Origin: CAYRNR01 sp964425605
Lineage (GTDB): Bacteria; Myxococcota_A; UBA796; UBA9615; CAYRNR01
DNA length: 64,000 bases
NCBI GenBank assembly: GCA_964425605.1
Contig: CAYRNR010000007.1
Location: forward strand, 45,423 to 109,422
Direction: 5' to 3'
Shown here piece by piece: positions 42,968 to 51,128 of this stretch. The notes under the pieces are model-generated. The model had not been told where the DNA came from. It saw only the letters and a list, made by a program, of their open reading frames with translations, and searched no databases. Position 1 is the stretch's first letter; the number at the start of each line of letters is the position of its first letter. Made by a program: the position numbers and the translations under genes.

Positions 42968-45530
42968 CGTCGCCGTCCTGTTCTCGGGTAGGCCCCCCAG
43001 CGAGCTCGTCTCGTTGCGGTCCCAGGATCTTGCCACCGGCCTCGACGGGAAGACAAACCTGGCCATCGGGCTTGCCCATCGGCCACTCCAGGTGAGCCTC
43101 GAGGGCGCTCGGCGGAATGGACTGCAGCGTGAAGGGGCGAGCGATCTCCCCGCCGGTCAGGAGGCGCGTCAACCCGTGATAGAGGGGCTGCTCGGTCAGC
43201 TCGTCAGCGGGGATGCGCCGACCGTACTCCTCGGCGAGCAGGGCCGCGTCGCTGGCGCCCACGCGGAAGCAGACGGTGCTGCCCACGTTACCCATGAGCG
43301 CGTCGAGGGTCCCCTCGTCGAGCTGAGCCACGTACTGGTTTGCCAGCACGAGCCGTAGGCCGAACTTGCGCGCCTCGGAGAGCATCGGCCCGAGGGTGCG
43401 CTCGCCCTTTGGGCTGTACGCGTAGCCGCCTGCCCCGAGGAAGTTGTGGAATTCGTCCAGCACCAGAGTGAACGGCTTGCGATCTTCCGGGGCCATCTTG
43501 GCCCGCGAGAACACCACGTCCTGGAGCCTAGAGACCAGCTGCATGCCCAGGAAGTAGGCGCTCATCGGGCCGAGCACACCCTGGGGCAGGCGGGCCAGGA
43601 CCACGCCGCCCTCGTTGACGACCCGTGCCATGTCGAACTGGGCGCGCTCGGGATCGCACACCCTGCGAAGCACGGACGACTTGAGCAGAGCGTCGTACTT
43701 GGACACCGTGTACGACGTCATCTCGCCGCGGAACTGGGACGACCAGTCCGGGTACTCCGAGGTCCAGAATCGCCGCACCTCCTCGTGCAGGGGATTGGCG
43801 CGGTCGAGGGACTTGAGACAGTCGTTGCGGAAACTCTGGTCCGAGCACAGGCGTGACATCTCCGCCAGGGGCTTCCGCGCCACGGTCAGCGGGACCAGCA
43901 GGCAGCGGCTGTGGCGGTCGAACAGCGGCCCCATGTAGTCCGTCGAGTACAGCCTGAACATGATCGCCATGAGCTCTTCGATGGCCCGCTCCGCTCCCTC
44001 GGGCGTGCCGTCGTGGGCCAGGGGATCGAGGCCCAGGCAGTTCGGATCGGCGGGATCGAAGATGTGGACCTTCCGGTGTGGCTCGATCCGGGCGCGGACG
44101 TCGTCCACCAGATCGCCGTGGGGATCGATCAGACCGATGCTGGCTCCCTGCAGCGCCGCGTCGATGATCAGCGTCCTGAGCACCGTGCTCTTTCCCACGC
44201 CGGTCTTGCCGCAGAGGTACACGTGGCGAGCCAGATCGTTGCCGGTGATTCGGACGGGGACGGGGCCGCTGGGGCCCTCGCCCAGCCCCATCAGGAACTC
44301 GCCCCGGGTCGCCAGCACGCTCGCCGGCAGAGGCCGTGACGGCGCAGCCTCCATGCCGATGTTGGGCAAGCCGTCCTCCCCGGGCGGCGGGACCTGGAGC
44401 ATTCGTCCCGCCACTCGACCGGGGATCCACTTCGTCAGGGCCTCGTGAACCGGATCGGCGTGAATGCCCACATCGGATACGTACGCCACCGGGCAGTCGT
44501 GCGCATCCGATGGGCCGTGGGCGAGCATCTCTCCCTGGTCCGACGTCAGCTCCTGCCAGCGCACCTCGTTCATGCCCACCACGGCCCGCTGGATCGACGC
44601 CAGCAGCGGCCGCGACGGCGTGTTCCGGCCCAGTACGGCCACCCGCACCGAGAGCGCACCCGCGTCCAGCGCGTCCAGCCAGTCTGTGAAGTCCTTGACG
44701 GTGGAGGCAATGCGGTCGAGTTCCAGGAGGTTCTCGGGCAGGCAGTGCACCATCGCGCGCCCCTCGTCCGCGCGGAAGTGGACGCCGGGCAGGAGCCCGC
44801 CCAGGCGCGCGAGGAGCAGCGACGACAGAGCCCGTGCCTTGAACAGCGGGCGTTGATCCGCCACGCCGGTCAGGGACAGGACCGCTGTCACGGGTCCTGC
44901 GTGACTGAGCATCAACCGCACCACGTCGCCCAGCGCCTCGGCACCGTGGGGCCTCCACGACTCGCACACGGGCAGATCGGGGTAGCCGGGCATGTTCACC
45001 GAGCGAACGATGGGGATGGCCATACGTCCGTGGAGCCACTCGTGCCCCACGATCGCCTGGTCGAGACGATCCGGCGTGTCCAGCGCCTCGAATCGGGTCT
45101 CGTTGCACGCGCCGAGGAGCTGCTGCAGCTCCACCGCGTTGGCCTCGGCTCTGAGCGCGGTCTCCTCCTCGGTCGCCCCATCGAACTGGGCCAGCACCAC
45201 CACCCGAAGCGTCTGCTTCGCCGCATCCCCGCGCAGCTGCAGCTGTAGACCGCCCGTGGGGCCGTAGCTCGACAGCCACTCGCACAGCTTGTTGCCCAGT
45301 CGCGCCAGCGGCGCGACTTCGGGCGAGCCCTCCGCCACCGGCCGCTGGCGCACGAACGCTGCCAGCTCGAATCCCAGCGTCGCCCTCCAGGGGTTCTCCA
45401 GCCAGTTCTCCGTCTGGTGCTGTGACTCGGCCTGATCCCGCCTTCTCATCCGGATCGCCGGCGTCGCCAGCTTCGTGCTGGAGTCCTGGTCACGCTGCTG
45501 GCTCTCGGGAGTGGGCTCGGTGTGTGGCAT
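42945..45530 (-). CDS. HerA/VirD4-type (TraG-like) ATPase
   Basis: This 861-residue motor belongs to the HerA/FtsK/VirB4-VirD4 superfamily. Walker A is HVYLCGKTGVGKSTVL (near 441-449), followed by GLIDPHGDLVDDV, and Walker B is FTLVLDEFHNFL. Further C-terminal elements are RKFGLRLVLANQYVAQL, as in conjugative coupling proteins, and GSTVCFRVG. The first 400 residues form a family-specific N-terminal part. Relatives pump DNA or protein through a ring. No relaxase, pilus or other type IV secretion gene is present, so a coupling protein for conjugation is unlikely. A motor serving this operon's own system fits better. Confidence 0.85.
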   Translation of the reverse strand: MPHTEPTPESQQRDQDSSTKLATPAIRMRRRDQAESQHQTENWLENPWRATLGFELAAFVRQRPVAEGSPEVAPLARLGNKLCEWLSSYGPTGGLQLQLRGDAAKQTLRVVVLAQFDGATEEETALRAEANAVELQQLLGACNETRFEALDTPDRLDQAIVGHEWLHGRMAIPIVRSVNMPGYPDLPVCESWRPHGAEALGDVVRLMLSHAGPVTAVLSLTGVADQRPLFKARALSSLLLARLGGLLPGVHFRADEGRAMVHCLPENLLELDRIASTVKDFTDWLDALDAGALSVRVAVLGRNTPSRPLLASIQRAVVGMNEVRWQELTSDQGEMLAHGPSDAHDCPVAYVSDVGIHADPVHEALTKWIPGRVAGRMLQVPPPGEDGLPNIGMEAAPSRPLPASVLATRGEFLMGLGEGPSGPVPVRITGNDLARHVYLCGKTGVGKSTVLRTLIIDAALQGASIGLIDPHGDLVDDVRARIEPHRKVHIFDPADPNCLGLDPLAHDGTPEGAERAIEELMAIMFRLYSTDYMGPLFDRHSRCLLVPLTVARKPLAEMSRLCSDQSFRNDCLKSLDRANPLHEEVRRFWTSEYPDWSSQFRGEMTSYTVSKYDALLKSSVLRRVCDPERAQFDMARVVNEGGVVLARLPQGVLGPMSAYFLGMQLVSRLQDVVFSRAKMAPEDRKPFTLVLDEFHNFLGAGGYAYSPKGERTLGPMLSEARKFGLRLVLANQYVAQLDEGTLDALMGNVGSTVCFRVGASDAALLAEEYGRRIPADELTEQPLYHGLTRLLTGGEIARPFTLQSIPPSALEAHLEWPMGKPDGQVCLPVEAGGKILGPQRDELAGGPTREQDGDDGLASVR

Positions 45531-45609
45531 GGAATGCTCCTCTCTCGTGCTTCGGGCTTCCGGCCTGATAGACGCCGTGTGCTCCTCCTCCTGACGTCCA
45601 GCCGCGGTG

Positions 45610-45627
45610 GGCGTTCCCGGAAACGCC
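45610..45627 (-). terminator. Hairpin directly after the stop of the membrane-protein gene
   Basis: GGCGTT and AACGCC form a 6-bp stem with a 6-base loop, starting at the base after the stop codon of the gene ending at 45628. No U-tract follows on the coding strand. It may weaken read-through into the HerA-like gene or stabilise the RNA end rather than terminate fully. Confidence 0.25.
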
Positions 45628-46116
45628 TCAGTCTTCCCAGTAGCCCTGCGGGTAATGTCCTGGCAGCTGTGGCGGCGCCGGTGGCGCAGGTGACGCCCGG
45701 CGTTGACCCGCGCCCCGGAACAACCACCTCAGGCCGCGCCCTAGCAGCCGCACAGCACCGAGCATTGCCCTGAACGGCAGCCTCAGCAGGGGGAGTGACA
45801 ACCGCGCCATCCCCGTCACCGCGTTCGCCAGCAGCTGTCCGACCATCTGGTCGAAGATCCCTTTGCCCAGGAGTGTCCGCAGCAACGACAGGAAGATCGC
45901 GGCCATGATCAGGATCAACACCCACAGCGGCAGCACGTTCAGCAGCGACTCGATGAACGGCTCCGCCACCAGGAACAGCACCAGCATCCCGAGGATCCCG
46001 AACGCCTTCTTGCGGCTGAAGATCCCCACCATCAGCGCCAACGCCACCCCCACGATCACGAGGATCTCTGCGCCCTCGGGAAGGAACCACCAGAACAGGG
46101 AACCCGCGCGGTTCAT
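45628..46116 (-). CDS. Membrane protein, 162 residues
   Basis: Three hydrophobic helices are visible (AEILVIVGVALALMVGIF; AFGILGMLVLFLVAEPFI; LPLWVLILIMAAIFLSLL). An amphipathic, basic segment and a Pro-rich tail ending in YWED follow. No family is recognised. The ATG at 46116 has a strong GAGGAGGTT ribosome site. Its position directly before the HerA-like ATPase suggests a membrane platform for that motor. Confidence 0.7.
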   Translation of the reverse strand: MNRAGSLFWWFLPEGAEILVIVGVALALMVGIFSRKKAFGILGMLVLFLVAEPFIESLLNVLPLWVLILIMAAIFLSLLRTLLGKGIFDQMVGQLLANAVTGMARLSLPLLRLPFRAMLGAVRLLGRGLRWLFRGAGQRRASPAPPAPPQLPGHYPQGYWED

Positions 46117-46215
46117 ACGAACCTCCTCTGGTTGGGAGACGGTGGAGGTGGAGCTAGCTGACCGAGAAACAGGAGGGGGCGCGTCGGCGGGCGTCGATCC
46201 GGCGTCGATCGGGTC

Positions 46216-48732
46216 TCACCTGAAGTTGAACGGCAGCGTCGCCCTCAACAGGCTCTCTGGCGGATCCAGCGGGCTGTTCAGCGCCCGACGGACCAGGGAG
46301 AACGACTCCTCGGCCGCCGGGAGCTCCTCCTCGAGGGCATCGAGGTCGCGTCCTGCGAACAGATCCTCGTGGCCCCAGCCCATCGCGATCGCCCCGAGGA
46401 CCCAGCCGATGAGGTCCATCGTCGGTCCCTGATTGGCGGAGAACACCAGGTCGAACCCTGCCTTCATGTGGTCCACGGCCTCGTCCGGATCGTCCTGCCG
46501 CAACAGCGTGGCTCGATAGGCCTGGATCAGCTGCCAGGGATGGCCCACGTCGTTGTCCCAGTCCTCGCGCTGTTCCAGGTATGCAGCGCGTTCCTCGCCG
46601 GAACCGTGCTGGGCCAGATAGCGCAGGAGCAGGTGATGCCGGTACTTGGTCGCGGGATCCACGTCGGCGGCCAAGGCGCGGATGTCGTCGAGATCGAGTG
46701 ACACGACATCGGCGACTCGTGCGCGGATCTCCTCGATGGTCAGGTCGCCTCGATCCATCGCCGCGATGGCGCGGTAGGTGGCCGTCTGGGCGATCTCGCG
46801 AGCGGCGACGTCCGGGTCGCTCAGCCCCCCGAACGCCTCGATGGCGCGGACGAAGTAGTCTTCGGCCTGGTTGAGGGCGCCGACGAACGCAGCATGCTGG
46901 CCCAGAGAGCTCTGCACCCGCGCCCAGTTCTGTTGTCCCGGTACGACCATCTCTGTTCCGATCCAGCGGCTCAGCGCCTCGGTGGCGTGCTTGAACCGGA
47001 ACATGTTCGTCATCAGTACGGCGCGGACGAGATCGGCCTGGCAGACCAGCCGTGGGTGCTCGTTGTACAGGGTGTTGCTGAGCTCCTCGAGCTTGCCGAC
47101 GATCCCCTCGTCGATGAATCCACGGTGGTTGCGCGACTGCAGCTCGGCGGTCAGCCAGGCCAGCTCCAGCGGCTTCGAGAGCTTGCTGTCCGCGGGTTTG
47201 CACGAGGCGAGCCAGACGACCTCCTGGCTCAACCGTCTCAGGTCGATAGCCTTGCTGTCCAGGTGGGCCTCGGCGGCGTTGAAGTAGCGCTCCCAGGTGT
47301 CGGGGTTGTCGCGGCAGATCCGCGCGAGCTGGTCCAGCAGGGTGCGGGAGATGCCGAGGGGACTCGTGGCGTCTGGATCGTGGATGAGATCCCGCCAATC
47401 CTCGGGATCGATGCGATCACTGCGATGGAGTCGATCCCAGGCCTTGATCAGGTGGGTTCCTCTTCCGTTGTGCAGGCACACGCCCACGAGCTTGCTCTGT
47501 TTCCTGCGGGTCCTGGCGTCGTTGGTCTTGGCGCTCCAGGTGTGCGCGACGGCGTCGGCGTACCCGAGGAACGGGCTGTCGTTCTTGCCCGCGAGGTCGA
47601 TGGTCAGCTTCAACGGCCTGAACCGCTCGGGGTTGGTCTCTGTGAGCTTGGAGAGCATGTGACGGGAGATTGCCCGCCAGTCGTGCTTCCTGGCCGAGTG
47701 GCTGCCGCGCTCCTCCACGAGCGCTCTGACCTCGGTGGGCCCGTTCATGGGGAGTAGCCTCAGTACCCAATCAATCACGTGGGTCGCGCCATCCACCCAG
47801 CGATCTCCCCGGGTCTCCGGGAGGCCGTCCGCGGTGACACCGAACAGCCCCACGGGGGCGTCGAGCAGGTGCTGGAAGACGCGGTCTCGCTCTTCGGTGG
47901 CGAGGTTGACGAAGTGGAATCCGGCCGCCAGTTCGTCGAGCGGGATGGGTTCGGGGACCAGTACGGCTACAAAACGGCCCAGCGGCCCCCTGGGCTCGAT
48001 GGAAGTATCGAATGCGTCTCGCAGGAAGGAACTGCCCGTTTCGTCCACGAACAGCCGCCACCTGTGGGCCGGGCGGAGTTTCTGGATACGGTGGTCCTCT
48101 TTACCTGCGACTACAGTCGATTTCTTCCGCCGCTCCTTGCCGCGCTCGAACAGTGCTGTAGCGTTGTTCCTGGTCTTCTCGATCTTGAACCGGAGATGAG
48201 GGTACAGGGCCTCCAGTCGCGCAGCAGCCTTTCGAGCTTCGGCGTTCCCGGGCCCCTTTTGCTTGATCAGCTTTTCGTATGCAGTGAAATCACTCTTCTG
48301 GCGCACGCCGTACTGGATACACCTGCCCGCCATGTCCTCGGTCGCGAGGGGATGCTCGAGCAGCGCGCGGCGTGCTTGCTGGCAGTCCGGGTGGCCCGCG
48401 CCGTTCCACGAGGTGAGTTTCTCCAGCTCGACGACCCGCTGCCTCAGCGCTTCTTGCTGCTCGTGGGCCTCCCTATCGCTCGGGAACTTCCTCACCCTGG
48501 CCCACGCCCAGCTCAACCAGTCGTCCGGTTCGTCCTTCGAGCGCCAGACCGTGGTCGCACCGAGGCCCCGCGCACTGTCTTCCGCCTCGAACTCCACGAA
48601 CGTCCCCACATCGGGATCTTCGAACGAGCAGGCGCTCTCCTGGAAATGAACGTTCCTCTCGTGGGATTCGCTCGTGATGAAGCCAAACCCCCGGTCTCGC
48701 TTGAAGAACGAGATGACGCCTCGGTCGGCCAT
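46216..48732 (-). CDS. Cold-shock domain fused to a DUF3800-like domain and helical repeats
   Basis: This 838-residue protein begins with a cold-shock domain (residues 1-65). Both RNA-binding motifs are present: RGFGFIT for RNP1 and RNVHF for RNP2. Around 225-233 the motif WRLFVDETG opens a DUF3800-like domain, a family with an RNase H-like fold. KLTIDLAGKNDSPFLGYADAVAHTW matches its later acidic strand and helix (shown in part only). The C-terminal 350 residues are helical repeats of TPR type. The combination suggests single-stranded nucleic acid recognition linked to a possible nuclease. I know of no characterised protein with this order. DUF3800 is the less certain part. Confidence 0.7.
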   Translation of the reverse strand: MADRGVISFFKRDRGFGFITSESHERNVHFQESACSFEDPDVGTFVEFEAEDSARGLGATTVWRSKDEPDDWLSWAWARVRKFPSDREAHEQQEALRQRVVELEKLTSWNGAGHPDCQQARRALLEHPLATEDMAGRCIQYGVRQKSDFTAYEKLIKQKGPGNAEARKAAARLEALYPHLRFKIEKTRNNATALFERGKERRKKSTVVAGKEDHRIQKLRPAHRWRLFVDETGSSFLRDAFDTSIEPRGPLGRFVAVLVPEPIPLDELAAGFHFVNLATEERDRVFQHLLDAPVGLFGVTADGLPETRGDRWVDGATHVIDWVLRLLPMNGPTEVRALVEERGSHSARKHDWRAISRHMLSKLTETNPERFRPLKLTIDLAGKNDSPFLGYADAVAHTWSAKTNDARTRRKQSKLVGVCLHNGRGTHLIKAWDRLHRSDRIDPEDWRDLIHDPDATSPLGISRTLLDQLARICRDNPDTWERYFNAAEAHLDSKAIDLRRLSQEVVWLASCKPADSKLSKPLELAWLTAELQSRNHRGFIDEGIVGKLEELSNTLYNEHPRLVCQADLVRAVLMTNMFRFKHATEALSRWIGTEMVVPGQQNWARVQSSLGQHAAFVGALNQAEDYFVRAIEAFGGLSDPDVAAREIAQTATYRAIAAMDRGDLTIEEIRARVADVVSLDLDDIRALAADVDPATKYRHHLLLRYLAQHGSGEERAAYLEQREDWDNDVGHPWQLIQAYRATLLRQDDPDEAVDHMKAGFDLVFSANQGPTMDLIGWVLGAIAMGWGHEDLFAGRDLDALEEELPAAEESFSLVRRALNSPLDPPESLLRATLPFNFR

Positions 48733-48831
48733 GGTCGGTCCTTTCTGGGGGACCCCCGCAAGATCCGAATGCAAGCGTATCGAAACTCGACACACAGGGG
48801 CAGGGGGGCGGTGGCGGCGGTCGTTGTCGAG

Positions 48832-49761
48832 TCAGCCGAGCGAAGGCCGAGGTCCACGCGGCCTCGCCGGCCTGCGTCGCGTCGCCCGCGGCGATCCTCT
48901 CCGCGCGGGGTGACGCCTTCGTGCCCGCCGTCGAGGACGACGGCGAAGGCGCCTGGAGGCCAGCCCGAGCCCGACGAGCCCGACGACCATCAACGCGACC
49001 ACCCCGAATCCGTACAGGAGGAACTTCACCCCGGCCGCCAGCGCCCCGCCGATCTCGTCCCCCCGCCCGGCCCAGGGCGAGTCGGTGTTGATCTCGACCT
49101 CGGCGCGCTCCAACGGCCGGATACGCCAGTGGGCCAGCCGTGCCGGGGGCACCACCGACCCGTCCTCGATCAGGCCGTGGTTGGTCAGCGCGTGATCCCA
49201 GGTGGCGGCGAGGCCATCGTGGACGCCCACGAGGTGGAGGGAGGCGCCGCGCAGGGCGTCCCAGGGCATGTCGTCCTCGATGTCGAACGTGGGACCGTGA
49301 CGGCCTGCCTCGTGGAGCATGTCCGAGAAGACGATGACGTACTGCGCCTCGGCGGTGGGGTGACGCGTGAGGGCGTACTCCACCAGGGCCATGGTCGAGG
49401 TGATGTCGGTGTGCGAGCTGTCCTGCGCCCGCAGACCGGCCAGCATGTCGTCCCATGCCTGCGTCGGCTCGCCGTCGGCTCCCCGCTCCAGATCGGTGGC
49501 GTGGCCGTCCCAGACGATGGAGGGCTCGCCGTTGAGCCCGATCACGACGAGCTCGTCCTCGTGGTAGCGGGAGATCATGGGCAGGGCGTCGGTCACCTTG
49601 GTCAGGGACCCCTCGAAGAATCCGTCGCGTACCGAACCGGAGGTGTCCACGACGACGACCACGCGGTTGAACGAGTCGTCCTTGCGGCCGGCCGTCGCGG
49701 GCGCCGGGAAGATGGAGAGAGTCATCAGGGTGAGCAACGGTAGCCAGCTTCGGACGGTCAT
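48832..49761 (-). CDS. Exported von Willebrand factor A domain protein with membrane anchor
   Basis: A signal peptide (WLPLLTLMTLSIFPAPATA) is followed by a vWA domain. Its metal-ion-dependent adhesion site begins VVVVVDTSGSV (Asp39, Ser41, Ser43), with a conserved Thr in the HTDITSTMALVEY element. A single transmembrane helix (FLLYGFGVVALMVVGLVGLGL) and a short, strongly Arg-rich cytoplasmic tail end the 309-residue protein. vWA domains bind partner proteins through a bound metal ion. The ATG at 49761 overlaps the stop of the upstream gene, so the two membrane proteins are co-translated. Such proteins often accompany MoxR-type or other AAA+ ATPases. Confidence 0.85.
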   Translation of the reverse strand: MTVRSWLPLLTLMTLSIFPAPATAGRKDDSFNRVVVVVDTSGSVRDGFFEGSLTKVTDALPMISRYHEDELVVIGLNGEPSIVWDGHATDLERGADGEPTQAWDDMLAGLRAQDSSHTDITSTMALVEYALTRHPTAEAQYVIVFSDMLHEAGRHGPTFDIEDDMPWDALRGASLHLVGVHDGLAATWDHALTNHGLIEDGSVVPPARLAHWRIRPLERAEVEINTDSPWAGRGDEIGGALAAGVKFLLYGFGVVALMVVGLVGLGLASRRLRRRPRRRARRRHPARRGSPRATRRRPARPRGPRPSLG

Positions 49762-50987
49762 GGTCTTACCTCCTGTGTGACGACGCAGCCGTGGACGCAC
49801 ATGCCCACGTTTCCAGCCTCGTTCCAGTGCACCGGCTCGCCGTGGCGGTCGCAGCACGTTCCCCCCTCGGCTTGCGCGTGGTCGTCGTCCTGGGGGTGAT
49901 GGTCGATCGTGGGCTCGTCTTCCCAGTCGTCGTCGGTCAGTGGACCGGGGTCGTGGGCTTCGTCTCCGTCTGACGGGCCTTGCCACCAGCTGCCGGCCCG
50001 CGCCGCGGTGGGCTCGTCTTCGTCGTACTCGTCGTCGTACTCGTCGTCGTACTCGTCGTCGTACTCGTCGTCGTACTCGTCGTCGAAACGTTCCCACAGG
50101 CCTGCCCAGAGCTCGCTCAAGCAGGTCATCGGCTCGCGCACGGCGGTCCCCAGCCCCACCACGAGGACACGTCCGGTCGCGGTGAACGCCAGCACCGCCA
50201 GGGCCAGCGCCAGGCCGGGGACGAAGCCCAGCATCAGCGTCTCGCCCCAGGACACGAGCAAGATGCTCCGGCGCAGGGAGGACAGGTCTGCGGCCTGTGC
50301 CGCTGTCGGCGGCCGCAGCACCGACTCCAGGGAAGGGAGATCCTTGAGTGTCACGTCACTCGCCAACGTCGTGAAATCCTGCTCGGCCTCCATCTGCTCG
50401 GCGTTGTACAGGCAGCGCAGCGCAGCGACGTTCCAGTCTCCGTAGCCGACGACCACCGCCACGGGCGTGAAGAATGCCCCTGCCAGCAGCCAGCCGATCA
50501 GCCGCCGGCGGGCCAGGTATCGCGCCAGACCTAGCTGGTTCGGAGCCCCCTCCTGTGCCATCCCTGCGGAGCCCAATGGGTCCTGCAAGAAACCGTGCCG
50601 TACCCTTGCACCCAGGAGGCCGAGGTCCCGCACGGCGAGCGCCACGTGAACGATGCAGTGGAACGCCGCGGCCTCCACGAGGATCACCGCGATGCATACG
50701 GAGCCGGCGTAGAGTTCGGTCATGGTGGTGGCTTCACCGAGAACCGGCGCCACGAGCCACGAAAGGATGCGGTTTCCGCCCAGGGTGATGTCCTCGAGCG
50801 CGAAGGCGAGGAACTGCTGGAGCATCCCGTAGCGGATCGTGGTCGCGAACAGCACGTAGCCCACCGTCGCCGCGAGGAAGATCAATGCCACGGAGAAGGG
50901 AGCCAGCTGGACGATCCAGGGCCAGCGGGTGGCCTGCTGAACCGATGCCGGCGTGCTGCGGGTCTGATCCATCGTGGTCGTGGCCAA
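49758..50987 (-). CDS. Membrane protein with acidic DDEY-repeat tail and C-terminal Cys cluster
   Basis: Four to five hydrophobic helices make up the first 300 residues of this 409-residue protein (for example ALIFLAATVGYVLFA and LMLGFVPGLALALAVLAF). A tail with five exact DDEY repeats follows, then a Cys/His-rich end (CCDRHGEPVHW...GMCVHGCV) that could bind zinc. The start is assigned to TTG at 50987, because AGGGAGGTG lies 6 bases before it; the next ATG (50972) is too far from this site. It heads the nine-gene operon and has the same plan as the membrane protein at 37585-38310. Confidence 0.7.
   Translation of the reverse strand: MATTTMDQTRSTPASVQQATRWPWIVQLAPFSVALIFLAATVGYVLFATTIRYGMLQQFLAFALEDITLGGNRILSWLVAPVLGEATTMTELYAGSVCIAVILVEAAAFHCIVHVALAVRDLGLLGARVRHGFLQDPLGSAGMAQEGAPNQLGLARYLARRRLIGWLLAGAFFTPVAVVVGYGDWNVAALRCLYNAEQMEAEQDFTTLASDVTLKDLPSLESVLRPPTAAQAADLSSLRRSILLVSWGETLMLGFVPGLALALAVLAFTATGRVLVVGLGTAVREPMTCLSELWAGLWERFDDEYDDEYDDEYDDEYDDEYDEDEPTAARAGSWWQGPSDGDEAHDPGPLTDDDWEDEPTIDHHPQDDDHAQAEGGTCCDRHGEPVHWNEAGNVGMCVHGCVVTQEVRP
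50027..50086 (-). repeat. Five perfect 12-bp tandem repeats encoding DDEY
   Basis: The unit tactcgtcgtcg (plus strand) is repeated five times without a mismatch. On the coding strand each unit gives Asp-Asp-Glu-Tyr. Because the unit is a multiple of three, gain or loss of copies changes tail length without breaking the frame. Perfect repeats of this kind are prone to slippage, so length differences between strains are expected. Confidence 0.9.
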
Positions 50988-51128
50988 CGGGCACCTCCCT
51001 GCGCGGCGGTCTGTTGTGCGCAAGTACAAGGACGGCGGTCGTCGTCCTTTCTGACCCCGCGCGGTCTCGCCCCACCGTCAGAAACCCAACGAGCCTGACG
51101 TCTTGCTGGTCATGCGCACCTGCTGGCC

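Noticed and set aside
42945..45530. Conjugative coupling protein of an integrative element
   Set aside because: No relaxase, pilus, integrase or att-like repeat accompanies it; operon partners are of another kind.
49762..50097. Arg-rich repeat peptide (RRRV repeats) as N-terminal extension of the vWA protein
   Set aside because: It is the DDEY repeat of the overlapping membrane-protein gene read in another frame; the vWA protein starts at its signal peptide.
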